From assembly GCF_003325755.1 (NCBI RefSeq), contig NZ_QORI02000001.1, positions 62,001 to 126,000 on the forward strand: a stretch of DNA of 64,000 nt, in the 5' to 3' direction. The translations under genes and the position numbers were made by a program. This DNA is from Pseudomonas sp. SST3. Lineage in GTDB: Bacteria > Pseudomonadota > Gammaproteobacteria > Pseudomonadales > Pseudomonadaceae. Within the stretch, counting starts at the first letter, position 1. Every line of letters starts with the position of its first letter. Positions 1 through 9,059 of this stretch are shown here, piece by piece. Under the pieces are notes generated by a model. That model worked only from the letters and a program-made list of their open reading frames with translations, did no database searches and had not been told where the DNA came from.

Positions 1-169
1 ACCGTCGTTGTCGGATAGTGTTGCGATGGATGCCCGTGATCCGGCTGAGCTCAGCTGCAGTCGGTTTCAAAGATACATCTGCTGAGATCTGCATAATTCC
101 TCGTGCCAGCAGCTCAGTGTTCTTGTCGAAGTCGAGCTGATTTTTGACATCAAAAGCCTGGCCCGTCAT
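1..169 (-). CDS. Small HTH protein coupled to the recombinase trio (partial, runs off left edge)
   Basis: An ATG at 169-167 overlaps the stop of the upstream recombinase by 4 bp (ATGA). The frame stays open for 56 codons to the window edge. The segment AELSRITGIHRNTIRQRR reads as a helix-turn-helix: a short helix, a turn at TG, then a recognition helix. The start is chosen because it repeats the ATGA coupling seen at the two other junctions of this operon. Tn554 also carries a small third gene, tnpC, downstream of its recombinases, so this is probably an accessory DNA-binding protein acting with the trio. That role is inferred from position and the HTH only, and the C-terminal half is not visible. 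Confidence 0.7.
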   Translation of the reverse strand, partial: MTGQAFDVKNQLDFDKNTELLARGIMQISADVSLKPTAAELSRITGIHRNTIRQRR

Positions 170-2235
170 AACTCGACCTCCTCGCCCAAATACTCCAACA
201 CACCCTTCGCTTCTGCCACCGCGGCACGAAGGTCTTCTTCAATCTGGGCGGATGGCGGAGAACTCAGTGCCAAGCTGCTCTGGACATAGATCTCACGCCA
301 CTTAGGGGCATGAGCTTTCGTGATCACGGCGTTTTTGCACCGGTTCGGATTGCAGCGCAGCGACCCGATGCAGGGGAGAGTCTCATCATGCTCCTCGCGC
401 TGGCTGCCGTAACAGAAGCCTTGGCCCACGTTGATGATCGCCAGCCGCTTTTTCGCCATCTGGGCGATGATCTGCTCCTTGGTGTAACCGGCTGCCATGT
501 ACCCGCTGAATACCTTTCTCATCCGCGCCTTATGGCTCTCTGCGTTCGGGCCGGCGTAGTTTCCATCAGGATCACAGAAACTCATGATGTACTCCTCCTC
601 CGCCAGCTGACCGGGGGTCTTGCCAGAGGAACGGCCACCTTTAGACAGGATCTCAGCGATCGCCCCATAGCCAAGCGTGACCGTACTAAAAGCTTTGTTT
701 TGACCAGCACCGCCAATGAGATTCCCAAAGTGCTTCAACTGATGAGAGATGAACGGAAGCCCGAGCTCAGCCCTGGCCATTTGATAGGCCAAGGTGTGCC
801 GCAACGTGTAGGGAGAGAATTCAAGAGTCTCTAATTCTTCGTCTGTCAGAATCTCCTCGAAGAAAACGCTGAATTGGCGTGCAATCCCTTTTGAAGGCAT
901 CGAGGCTGGCTCGCCGCCCTGACCAACCATCAGCACACTGGAAAACAGATAGGGATTCTGCTTGATCTTGGCGATGAAGCAGGCAGCACGAATGGCGTCG
1001 CGTACGATGGGAATCGCAATCCATTTGTCGTCAAAAAGCTTGGCCAAGCCCTGCCGGTGTTTGATGACGTTACTGACCAGAAGCCAGTAATCACTCTCTT
1101 GCTCTATGCACGACTCAACCAAGATCTCGGAGAGTTCTGAGGGGCGCATGCCGGTGTACTGCGCTACGAGATAACATGCACTGTAGGAGACGAAGTTGAT
1201 GTACCGACGGAAGTCGTCGTCCAGCTTCGCCTTCGTGAGCTTGCTTAAGGTTTCCGATGCCTTGAAATCATGGAGCTTAAACTCCGACTGGAACTCCGGT
1301 CGGACACGATCCATCGCAGCAGCCATCGCATCGGAATCATAGCCATTCCGTCGAAGTCGCAGTGCCACGTACAGGTCGAACTTGAACCGCGTTAACCCAT
1401 GAGCCTTGGCCAGGGAGTACCCGCCTGCGTTTTGGCGGGTCAGGGAAACCAGGTCATCTACAGGCTCTCCAAGTGTGCTCAGGAAGTCGACGACAGCAAA
1501 CGATGCCTCGCGGGAGGCCTTCTCGAACACGTCGTTCGGAAGGATTCGATAGGCTCTCTCGGACTCATCCATGTGCTTGCGTACCTTGGCCCAAGCCAGC
1601 GACTCAAGCTCTACATAAGGAAGTGACTCCGCGAAAATATGTTCCTCAAGAAATGGCGACCTGACCAGGGTGAAGAATCTCTTGAGATCAGGGCCGTAAG
1701 AAAGAGGATGGGCGAGTGCCGCTTCGCGATACATGCCCGCATCGAAATACGACAGGCCATGGTAGCCAACCTCAAAAAATTCATCCGTCATGAGCTGTCG
1801 TGCCTGCCCTGACATCGTGTTCAGAAAGCTCAGGCCGGCCTTGAACCACGCAATGGCGGTGTTGGCCTTGACGCCCCTTGGAGACGCCAGTGTTCGCATG
1901 GCCGACGGCATTTTCAGCCAACAATACATCGTTACCTTCACTTCCAGAATCGCTGACTGGTTGAGCAATGGGTACCACTCAAAATTGAGTCTCTGCTTGC
2001 CGCCTTTGACGTTCCTGGCAGCATTCGGGTAATCATCATTGAAGTCCCAAACAGAGTCGCCCAAGGAGGAAAGCTTACTAACAGGCAACGCCATCAGTGC
2101 GGTGTACCAGGAAAGCGCCTCAAGTGGCACCAAGCTAGACTCGGCAATGTTCTTCTGAAGACCCAACAGAAGGACATGTGAGGCACTCCGCCATTTCTTG
2201 AAGGCTGCGAGCTCAGGCACGATGGCTTGGCTCAT
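166..2235 (-). CDS. Tyrosine recombinase, third gene of the trio
   Basis: This 689-residue phage-integrase-family protein has its catalytic domain at roughly residues 330-530. Visible residues are Arg364 in TGMRPSE, then a box at 476-480 reading Y-T-L-R-H, so the usual first His is Tyr while Arg479 is kept. His502 and the nucleophile Tyr523 in TLGYG are also present. A Cys-rich tail follows ([12 protein letters not shown]), perhaps binding metal. The long N-terminal part, about 330 residues, has no family I recognise. It starts in an ATGA overlap with the preceding recombinase. It probably acts with its two neighbours in strand exchange during integration and excision. Confidence 0.88.
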   Translation of the reverse strand: MSQAIVPELAAFKKWRSASHVLLLGLQKNIAESSLVPLEALSWYTALMALPVSKLSSLGDSVWDFNDDYPNAARNVKGGKQRLNFEWYPLLNQSAILEVKVTMYCWLKMPSAMRTLASPRGVKANTAIAWFKAGLSFLNTMSGQARQLMTDEFFEVGYHGLSYFDAGMYREAALAHPLSYGPDLKRFFTLVRSPFLEEHIFAESLPYVELESLAWAKVRKHMDESERAYRILPNDVFEKASREASFAVVDFLSTLGEPVDDLVSLTRQNAGGYSLAKAHGLTRFKFDLYVALRLRRNGYDSDAMAAAMDRVRPEFQSEFKLHDFKASETLSKLTKAKLDDDFRRYINFVSYSACYLVAQYTGMRPSELSEILVESCIEQESDYWLLVSNVIKHRQGLAKLFDDKWIAIPIVRDAIRAACFIAKIKQNPYLFSSVLMVGQGGEPASMPSKGIARQFSVFFEEILTDEELETLEFSPYTLRHTLAYQMARAELGLPFISHQLKHFGNLIGGAGQNKAFSTVTLGYGAIAEILSKGGRSSGKTPGQLAEEEYIMSFCDPDGNYAGPNAESHKARMRKVFSGYMAAGYTKEQIIAQMAKKRLAIINVGQGFCYGSQREEHDETLPCIGSLRCNPNRCKNAVITKAHAPKWREIYVQSSLALSSPPSAQIEEDLRAAVAEAKGVLEYLGEEVEL

Positions 2236-4580
2236 AACGCAACCCCCTCAATTAGGATATTGATTTGCAGGTTCTCAGAGAGGCGCTCGGCCTTGGCCAG
2301 CTCTTCTATGGAAAAATCAGAGGTCTCCGGATCTAGGATGCTGTTGAGCACACTGAGGTTGTCCAAGATCACCGTTCCGTAGGGCGTGTCGAGCACCCGG
2401 TTGACCTCGATCATGCGCTGGTAGTCACGACGCCTGGCAAAGAGCTCCGGCAGGTGCGACACAGTGATGATGCTGTTACTGCACGAGAGACACTTGTTGA
2501 ACAGCGTGCAGGGCTTGCTGGGGTCGTAGCCCGCCAGACCTTTGATGAAATCTGGCGGGTCGAACACGTTCATGCAGGTAGCCGTGCCCGCCTCCAGCAA
2601 CACCTTCTCAGAGGCCTGCTCAATCGTTCGGGTCGGAATGATCTTTGGAGCTTCGTTCAAGGTGTCTTGGTGTATTTCATGAAGCACTTTATTCAGCATT
2701 CGGCGCGCCACTGGATTGAAATCCATCCGATCCAGATACGCCATGGTAGTTCTGAGACTCTTATGGCCCAGAAGCACCTGAATCTCGCGCGGGGACACAC
2801 CGCGCTCGATCAGCTCGCTCACAAAACTTGGCCGAAAACGTGAAGCTGAGAGCTTGAGCGGATTGCGGTCCTCATCGAGCAGACCATGATCCTGCGAGAA
2901 CTTCTGCAAAATCTTGCAGAGCAAACTGTGGCTAGAGTTCTCGACGGAATCGATCACACCATATTTAGTCCCAGAGCTTGAGCAATAGATGAACAGCTTT
3001 GTCTGGACTTCTGGTGGTGCTTCCGCTCGAATGTTACGGGTCAAAAATATAACATCATCAAAAACCTGCTTGACCGCACGCCCTTGTGAAGTGGTCAGCC
3101 ACGAAATATCGGCATGGAACAGATCAAGGTGAAGCACCTTCTCGCCCTCAGACCTTTCCTTCCAATAAATCAGGCACGGCCTATCCGTCAAATCATGACG
3201 TTCGATGAAATCATCTAGCTCAAGCCCCAACAGTGAATCTGCGTTCATGCCTGTAACTTGGGCAAGCCTTGTGATGTACGGAGCCAGTACCCGAGCATCA
3301 ACTTGGTATAAAACTCCCCAATCTTTGTAGACTTCGGAGATCGTCTTAGAAGATCGTTGAATAATCCGAATGAAAGCTCTCTCGTAGGCATTATCGCGGT
3401 CAAACGTCCTGAAGTTAACCGGGGTACATGCTAGTTTGCTCTCAAATATCCATCGAGCATTATCGAGGGTCCCATAGCCTTTGCGGATACCCCCCTCAAA
3501 GCCAACTGGATCTTCACCAGCGAGGCTGACTGCATAGGGCTGAGCCAGGCGGTTGGTTTCTTCAACTTCTTGCAGGATGGCACTCGAAATGCGAGTCCGC
3601 TCAACCGAGGCATAGGGTCTGTATTGATCGGTTTCACGTTTGACATCAAAGCCCTCGGCTTCGACGAAGCCGGCCAGCCCCAAGCCCTCAATCTGAAGCG
3701 CACGTCTCATCATTTGGCGTACCGTGCTCATCAACGTACTGCAGTGGCCGGTCGACAGTGAGCGCTCAAGGATCTTGTCCTGGAGATAACCTCTGAACCT
3801 AGGGAGGGTATAGCCGGTGACGAGTTCACGGATGTCTTCCTGGCCCGTGTAACTCGCTGTTTTTAGATAGTCTCGGTACCAGTTAAACGCCTGGACAGAT
3901 TTTACCTGGGCGGTGGCAATACAGCCTCTTTTTGACGAGGCACTGAAGAGGTGCAGCAGATGATGAAAAGGGCGCTCGGCATCTGGCGGCGCGATGTCGG
4001 AAAACCGATTGATGTGGACTGCACGTAGGGCCCGGAAGGCGTCTTGCACCGTTTCTGTCTTTTCAGTTGGCTTCTTCGAGGCGATGCGCTGTGCGACGGT
4101 CTGATAGTTGGGGTCAAGGACACCAAGCCGCCGGAGGTCATCAAGGATCTCCTCGAACGTAGCCTTAACTAACTCAATCCTCCTCGCCTCGTGAAAGCCA
4201 GCCAGTTCAGGGATCTCGCTAATGTACCCCTGGTACCGGATGGTATTGGCATTCACTGGGATGGCCAGTTTCTCTTCTTTGGACATACCCTCGTACCAGG
4301 CGAGAAGCCTGCGACGCCAATCGCAAGCAAGCGGGGTATGGCCTGGGACGATAATTCCCTCCTCGCTCATTGCTTCCAGGATGGGTTGTAAAAGCGGTGC
4401 CCTTGATAAGACTGTCGTCTGAACCAAGTTTGTATGCTCGGCGACGTAGCTAGTAGACACTGCAAGGTCATCACCCCTATTGAGACGAATCTTAAGCAAC
4501 GACTCCCGCTCATCAGTGGCGCGGGCTACAAACGACTCGATGGCAGCGTCTACCTGAGCACTACTTAACCGACCACTCAT
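2232..4580 (-). CDS. Tyrosine recombinase, middle gene of the trio, with degenerate active site
   Basis: This 782-residue protein has an integrase C-terminal fold at about residues 430-625. The motif around [16 protein letters not shown] supplies His606 and the putative nucleophile Tyr615. The first catalytic Arg position is Asn446 (TGMNADS), and the H-x-x-R box reads S-R-F-R at 580-583, so only the second Arg survives. A Cys cluster ([10 protein letters not shown]) lies near the C-terminus. The start and stop both overlap neighbouring genes by 4 bp. It may be catalytically weak and serve a structural or regulatory role in a mixed recombinase complex, which is inference from the missing residues. 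Confidence 0.88.
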   Translation of the reverse strand: MSGRLSSAQVDAAIESFVARATDERESLLKIRLNRGDDLAVSTSYVAEHTNLVQTTVLSRAPLLQPILEAMSEEGIIVPGHTPLACDWRRRLLAWYEGMSKEEKLAIPVNANTIRYQGYISEIPELAGFHEARRIELVKATFEEILDDLRRLGVLDPNYQTVAQRIASKKPTEKTETVQDAFRALRAVHINRFSDIAPPDAERPFHHLLHLFSASSKRGCIATAQVKSVQAFNWYRDYLKTASYTGQEDIRELVTGYTLPRFRGYLQDKILERSLSTGHCSTLMSTVRQMMRRALQIEGLGLAGFVEAEGFDVKRETDQYRPYASVERTRISSAILQEVEETNRLAQPYAVSLAGEDPVGFEGGIRKGYGTLDNARWIFESKLACTPVNFRTFDRDNAYERAFIRIIQRSSKTISEVYKDWGVLYQVDARVLAPYITRLAQVTGMNADSLLGLELDDFIERHDLTDRPCLIYWKERSEGEKVLHLDLFHADISWLTTSQGRAVKQVFDDVIFLTRNIRAEAPPEVQTKLFIYCSSSGTKYGVIDSVENSSHSLLCKILQKFSQDHGLLDEDRNPLKLSASRFRPSFVSELIERGVSPREIQVLLGHKSLRTTMAYLDRMDFNPVARRMLNKVLHEIHQDTLNEAPKIIPTRTIEQASEKVLLEAGTATCMNVFDPPDFIKGLAGYDPSKPCTLFNKCLSCSNSIITVSHLPELFARRRDYQRMIEVNRVLDTPYGTVILDNLSVLNSILDPETSDFSIEELAKAERLSENLQINILIEGVAL

Positions 4581-5833
4581 TTCATGTCTCCCGCATCAAT
4601 TCTCAGGCGCGTCTGCAGGGACAACTCGGCCATTTCACCCGCTTTCGTCTTGGTTTCAGTTCCAGGACTGACGAGCTTCTGATAGAGGTCGAACGGGATT
4701 TGGGTATAGGTTTCCGATGTTTTGAGCTGTGAGTGACCCAGCGTCTTCTGTACGGACACCAACCGATCGAGGTAATCGGTGCCGATGTCCGGCGTCCTGA
4801 GCAGAGCATAAGCGTTCCCGTGCCTCAATTTATGCGGGGAGATCATTCTGTCTATTTTCATCAGGCAAAGGGCACGCTTGGAAGTGCGTTCCAAGAGCTT
4901 GGAGATCGAGCGTGCGGTGAACTGGCCGCCTTCCGCATTTAGGAAGGCAGGGGTTGCTTCTGCACTGGGGAATTGGCGCTTGTACATTCTGTAGAGCGGT
5001 GAGGCGTGATACTTCTTCACTCGCAGCAAGGTGGCACGACTGACCAAGGTGTCACGCGGCTTGAAGGAGTCAGCAGGGCCTTTGCTGCCATCGATACGGA
5101 GAGGGCAGTAATCAGCATTGACGGGCTCAGAAATACCCCGAGAGATGAACAAAGTGTCCTGAAACCTAAGCGCGTCATCGATCGCCTTTAGGGTCACTCG
5201 CGGGACTTCTGAGCGCCGCAGGCCTGTGTCGTAAATAAACTGGAGCAGACAGCGCTCTCGCTCGCTCTGCGTGGCTAGGATGAGCTCTCTGAGGTTGTGC
5301 AGAGAGCACGCGACCACCAAACTCTTATTCGGACGAGGGGACAGGTATCCCGCGACATAGGGATTCGGTGCAGTTCGAGGAGCCGGAACATCGTCTACTC
5401 CCCGGCATAGCGAATTGTTGAAGAATGCCATCAGGGAGCAATCCCGATTGCGCAGCGTCTTCTTCGAGATTTCCTCGATCTCGCGGAGGTGAGCGAAGTA
5501 CTCCTCAATGACGTGGGTTCGTATTTCCAGAAAGGCAGAGTCACGTTCGCAATCCCGAAACTCCCGACGCCCCATCAGGTACTCATGGGTATACCCAAGG
5601 TTGCGGCCATATGTCAGAGCTGATTGCTCGGAGATCAGGGCATTACGAAGCCCATGCGACAAGAAACCCGAAATCAAAGGCATCAGGCGCTCGTCGTCAT
5701 CAAAGACGGCTGCCCCCGTAAGCTTCACGGCTTCATGAATTTGGGAAACTTCGGTTGTGTTGTCCCGCCTGGTCGGGGACTCACTGAACTCTAGGATCTT
5801 TCCCCTGATTGATATCACCTTCACTACTTCCAT
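4577..5833 (-). CDS. Tyrosine recombinase, first gene of the trio, complete catalytic set
   Basis: This 418-residue integrase has all expected residues: Arg206 in TGLRRSE, His334-x-x-Arg337 (HKLRH), His367 in LGHS, and nucleophile Tyr376 in SETYTQI. The ATG at 5833 follows GAGGAG closely. The open frame extends 85 codons further upstream, but those codons overlap thyA and encode compositionally odd protein, so they are rejected. A GTG at 5818 would also have acceptable spacing. It is the first gene of the operon and sits directly against the thyA junction, the usual position for the recombinase nearest an attachment site. Confidence 0.9.
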   Translation of the reverse strand: MEVVKVISIRGKILEFSESPTRRDNTTEVSQIHEAVKLTGAAVFDDDERLMPLISGFLSHGLRNALISEQSALTYGRNLGYTHEYLMGRREFRDCERDSAFLEIRTHVIEEYFAHLREIEEISKKTLRNRDCSLMAFFNNSLCRGVDDVPAPRTAPNPYVAGYLSPRPNKSLVVACSLHNLRELILATQSERERCLLQFIYDTGLRRSEVPRVTLKAIDDALRFQDTLFISRGISEPVNADYCPLRIDGSKGPADSFKPRDTLVSRATLLRVKKYHASPLYRMYKRQFPSAEATPAFLNAEGGQFTARSISKLLERTSKRALCLMKIDRMISPHKLRHGNAYALLRTPDIGTDYLDRLVSVQKTLGHSQLKTSETYTQIPFDLYQKLVSPGTETKTKAGEMAELSLQTRLRIDAGDMK

Positions 5834-5912
5834 TCTCCTCGAAGCCGCCCGCACCATACACAATGTGCAAATCGTACCGGGGCACAATAAACGAGCTTGG
5901 AAGGCAGTGTTA

Positions 5913-6473
5913 TTACGCAGCCTTTGCGTACTGTGCGATTTCCTCCAGGGGGTATAAAAGGAAAATGTCGGCCGAGCGCTGGTACAGCTGGCAGCTGAGC
6001 TTGCCGTCGGCAACGTAGAACTGGAACAGCGCGTGGCACGGCGGCAGCGCCATCTGGTCCACCAGGGCGGGGTTCCACGCCGACACAATCAGCCGGCGAG
6101 AGTCCGGATTGGTCTTGATCATCTCGATCAACTTGGCGATCTGGTCGACCGATTCACCGTTCGGTGCCGGCCAGTTGCGCCACTGATAGCCGTAGACCGG
6201 CCCTAACTCGCCGTTCTCGTCGGCCCACTCGTCCCAGATGCGCACGCCGTTTTCCTGCAGATAGCGGACGTTGGTATCGCCCTGCAGGAACCACAACAGC
6301 TCGTGAATGATGGATTTCAGATGACACTTCTTGGTGGTCACCAGCGGGAAACCGTCCGCCAGGTCGAAGCGCATCTGATGGCCGAACACACTGTAGGTGC
6401 CGGTGCCGGTGCGGTCGCTCTTGAAGGTGCCGTTTTCGCGCACATGGCGCATCAGGTCGAGATACTGTTTCAT
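5913..6473 (-). pseudogene. thyA: Thymidylate synthase, C-terminally truncated by the element
   Basis: ThyA methylates dUMP to dTMP with methylene-tetrahydrofolate. Residues 1-172 match the family, including the catalytic Cys in [10 protein letters not shown] (near residue 146) and the QRSAD segment. After Phe-Leu at 171-172 the frame runs into a foreign 14-residue tail and stops at 186 residues instead of about 264. The usual continuation GVPFNIASYA and everything after it, including the dUMP-contacting Asn and the His/Tyr pair, is lost, so the product should be inactive. The last matching codons (ATT TTC CTT) are AT-rich compared with the rest of the gene, which places the junction a few codons earlier. 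It lies directly downstream of lgt. The start is the ATG of [10 protein letters not shown]. An upstream in-frame extension overlaps lgt and is rejected. Confidence 0.88.
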
Positions 6474-6579
6474 CGATGGGCTCGAAGCGGGCGCCGAGGC
6501 GCGGTGAAAAGAAACCTGGGAATAGTAAGAGCCGACGCCCGACTTGTCTCGCGCTTGGCGACGAAGCCGGGCGAGCGGT

Positions 6580-7380
6580 TCATGCCGGTGCTTTGGCCGG
6601 CTCATGGCGATAACCCCAGGCGATCATGCCGAGGCCGATCAGCACCATCGGCACGCAGAGCACTTGTCCCATGGTCAACCAGCCAAACGCCAGGTAGCCA
6701 AGTTGCGCATCGGGTACCCGCACGAACTCGACGATGAAACGGAAGATCCCGTAGCAGACCGCGAACAGCCCCGATACCGCCATGGTCGGCCGCGGCCTGC
6801 TCGAATAGATCCAGAGAATGACGAACAGCGCCACGCCTTCCAGCGCGAACTGGTAAAGCTGCGAGGGATGGCGCGCCAATTGCTGCGGATCGGTGGGGAA
6901 CACCATGGCCCAGGGCACGTCCGTCGCCTTGCCCCACAGCTCGGCATTGATGAAGTTGCCGATGCGCCCGGCACCCAGCCCGATGGGTACGAAAGGCGCG
7001 ATGAAGTCCATCAGCTCGAAGAATTTCTTGCCGTTGCGCCGCGCAAAGATCCAGCTGCATAGCAGCACGCCGATGAGGCCACCGTGGAACGACATGCCGC
7101 CCTTCCACACTTGAAATATGAGCGTCGGATCGTTGAGGTAGGACGCCAGATCGTAGAACAGCACGTAACCCAACCGCCCGCCGACGATCACGCCCATGGC
7201 GACCCAGAACACCAGATCGGAGAGCTTGTCCTTGTCCCAGCTCGGGTCGAAGCGGTGCAGCCGGCGCGATGCCAGCAGCCAGGCGCCGCCGATGCCGATC
7301 AGATACATCAGGCCGTACCAGTGGATTTGCAACGGGCCTAGCGAAACGGCCACAGGGTCTATCTGCGGATAAGGCAGCAT
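6580..7380 (-). CDS. lgt: Prolipoprotein diacylglyceryl transferase
   Basis: Lgt transfers diacylglycerol from phosphatidylglycerol to the lipobox Cys of prolipoproteins, the first step of lipoprotein maturation in the inner membrane. The 266-residue protein has the expected multiple transmembrane segments, the HGGLIG motif at 99-104 and the signature [13 protein letters not shown] at 138-150 with its essential Arg. Length is normal for Pseudomonas. It lies between a TauE-type permease gene (10 bp upstream) and thyA. The lgt-thyA order is the usual one in Pseudomonas. Confidence 0.97.
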   Translation of the reverse strand: MLPYPQIDPVAVSLGPLQIHWYGLMYLIGIGGAWLLASRRLHRFDPSWDKDKLSDLVFWVAMGVIVGGRLGYVLFYDLASYLNDPTLIFQVWKGGMSFHGGLIGVLLCSWIFARRNGKKFFELMDFIAPFVPIGLGAGRIGNFINAELWGKATDVPWAMVFPTDPQQLARHPSQLYQFALEGVALFVILWIYSSRPRPTMAVSGLFAVCYGIFRFIVEFVRVPDAQLGYLAFGWLTMGQVLCVPMVLIGLGMIAWGYRHEPAKAPA

Positions 7381-7390
7381 CCAGGTTTCC

Positions 7391-8173
7391 TCAGATCAAG
7401 AAATTGATACCCACGCTGAGCAGCGACAGCGCAAACAGGCGCCGGAGCATCAGCGCCGATAATCGATGTGCCAGCTGTGCACCGATGCGCGCGAAGAACA
7501 TGCTGGTGATGGCGATGCCGAACATCGCCGGCAAATAGACGAACCCCAGGCTCCATTCCGGCAGATGCACATCCTGCCAGCCAACCACCGCGAAACTCAA
7601 CGCGCCGACAATGGCGATTGGCAAACCACAGGCGGCGGATGTCGCGACCGCCTGCTGAATGGGCACGCTGCGCCAGCTGAGAAAGGGCACCGTCAGGGAC
7701 CCACCACCGATCCCGAAGATCGCCGACGCCCAGCCCACCACCATGCCCGCCAGCGTGAGCCCGGGCTTACCGGGCACGCCGCGGCTGGCCTTGGGCTGAA
7801 GCGAAAAAGCCATCTGAATCGCCATGGCAATGGCGAACACGCCGATGATCTTCTGCAACATAGGCCCTTGGATCGCCGCCGCGGTGACGCTGCCCAAGAC
7901 CGCCCCGAGCAGAATGCCGATGGTCATCCACAGCACCACCGGCCATTGCACGGCGCCCTTGTGGTGATGGGCTCTGATCGAGTTCAGTGAGGTGAAAATG
8001 ATCGTCGCCAGCGACGTGCCGACCGCCATGTGGGTCAACACCAGCGGATCGAAACCCTGCATCGTGAAGCTGAAGACCAGCACCGGAACAATGACCATTC
8101 CTCCGCCGACACCGAACAGCCCCGCCAACACGCCAGCAACCCCACCGAGCAGCAGGTAAAGCGCGAACTCCAT
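7391..8173 (-). CDS. TauE/SafE-family membrane permease
   Basis: This 260-residue membrane protein belongs to the TauE/SafE (DUF81) family, which includes exporters of sulfite and related organosulfur anions. Two family repeats are visible: [19 protein letters not shown] near the N-terminus and a second [23 protein letters not shown] segment near the middle. About eight hydrophobic helices can be drawn. The start is the ATG at 8173 (MEFALYLLL) behind a GGGTGG ribosome site. The longer open frame upstream adds a soluble Pro/Ser-rich stretch and is rejected. The substrate cannot be read from sequence. It probably shares a transcript with lgt. Confidence 0.9.
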   Translation of the reverse strand: MEFALYLLLGGVAGVLAGLFGVGGGMVIVPVLVFSFTMQGFDPLVLTHMAVGTSLATIIFTSLNSIRAHHHKGAVQWPVVLWMTIGILLGAVLGSVTAAAIQGPMLQKIIGVFAIAMAIQMAFSLQPKASRGVPGKPGLTLAGMVVGWASAIFGIGGGSLTVPFLSWRSVPIQQAVATSAACGLPIAIVGALSFAVVGWQDVHLPEWSLGFVYLPAMFGIAITSMFFARIGAQLAHRLSALMLRRLFALSLLSVGINFLI

Positions 8174-8285
8174 CGGACCACCCTGAAAAACAAAGCAGCA
8201 TGGTAGCCGAAAAGCGGGAACAGGTTGCCGAGTCGGGCTGCTTGGCTTCAAGCTGCCGGCTTCGAGTTTCCAACTGAGCAGACCT

Positions 8286-9059
8286 ATGTGCCTGATCGTA
8301 TTCGCCTGGCGCCCGAGTCATGCGCTGCCATTGATTGTCGCGGCCAACCGTGACGAATTCCATGCGCGCCCGAGCCTGCCGTTGGGGATATGGGAGGACG
8401 CACCGCAGATCATCGGGGGACGCGACCTACAGGCAGGCGGCACCTGGCTTGGGGTTGGAGCGGCGGGCCGCTTCGCCGCGCTGACCAATATCCGTGCGCC
8501 CGAAACGCCAGCCGGGGCGCGCTCCCGCGGTGAGCTTCCCGAGCGTTATTTGCGGGGTGAGTTGTCACCGCAAGCCTATCTGACCGAGCTGACCGGCCAT
8601 CTCGAGCACTATTCGGGGTTCAATCTGCTGGTCGCCGATGCGTGCGAGCTGTGGTATCTCAACTCAAGCACGGGCACGCCGGAACAGCTATCGGCCGGCA
8701 TCTACGGCTTGTCCAACGCGGCATTGGACAGCCCCTGGCCGAAACTCCTGCGCACCCGCGCGGCGCTGCATGGTTGTATCGATGCACCGGAAGCGGAAAT
8801 CCTGCTGCAGCTGTTGAGCGACCCGCAACCCGCAGCGGATGACGAGCTGCCCAGCACTGGGGTGCCCTACGAGTGGGAGAAGAGACTGTCGAGCGCGTTT
8901 ATTGCCAGCGCCGACTACGGGACTCGCGCCAGCACCGCGCTGATCCGTCGTGCTGACGGCTCGACAGAGATCGTCGAGCGTCGCTTCGGTCCGGCTGGTG
9001 CGCTAGGCGACAGTCGCATCAGCCTGCCGCCGTTCAGCCAGCAGTCAATGCTGGGCTAG
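8286..9059 (+). CDS. NRDE (TANGO2-like) family protein
   Basis: This 257-residue protein begins MCLIVFAW and carries the defining N-R-D-E tetrad in ANRDEFHARP at about residues 20-23, followed by GGRDLQAGGTWLG. Cys2 could become an N-terminal nucleophile as in Ntn hydrolases, an idea discussed for this family but not shown here. The biochemical role is unknown; the human homologue TANGO2 has been linked to heme and lipid handling. It is transcribed opposite to its neighbours. Its stop codon overlaps the stop of convergent ptsP by 4 bp. Confidence 0.9.
   Translation: MCLIVFAWRPSHALPLIVAANRDEFHARPSLPLGIWEDAPQIIGGRDLQAGGTWLGVGAAGRFAALTNIRAPETPAGARSRGELPERYLRGELSPQAYLTELTGHLEHYSGFNLLVADACELWYLNSSTGTPEQLSAGIYGLSNAALDSPWPKLLRTRAALHGCIDAPEAEILLQLLSDPQPAADDELPSTGVPYEWEKRLSSAFIASADYGTRASTALIRRADGSTEIVERRFGPAGALGDSRISLPPFSQQSMLG

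Larger units (their letters stand above)
1..5957 (-). mobile_element. One end of an integrative element with a tyrosine-recombinase trio, inserted in thyA
   Basis: The element's right boundary lies near 5955-5965, where the reading frame of thyA stops matching the family. The left boundary is outside the window. Visible contents are three large tyrosine recombinases and a small HTH gene, all on the minus strand and all joined by 4-bp ATGA overlaps, so they form one translationally coupled operon reading away from thyA. Base composition is visibly less GC-rich than in the flanking chromosome. The arrangement resembles RIT (recombinase-in-trio) and Tn554-type elements. The extra HTH gene argues for a Tn554-like layout or a larger island rather than a minimal RIT. 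Cargo is not visible here. Confidence 0.8.

Noticed and set aside
1..165. Search for the missing 3' part of thyA at the left edge
   Set aside because: No sequence like GVPFNIASYA or the ThyA C-terminus is present; the left edge is still inside the element.
5834..6088. 85-residue N-terminal extension of the first recombinase
   Set aside because: It runs through thyA in another frame with Cys/Trp/Arg-rich composition; ATG 5833 has its own ribosome site.
6474..6605. 44-residue N-terminal extension of ThyA
   Set aside because: It overlaps the end of lgt and is absent from the family. [10 protein letters not shown] is the conserved start.
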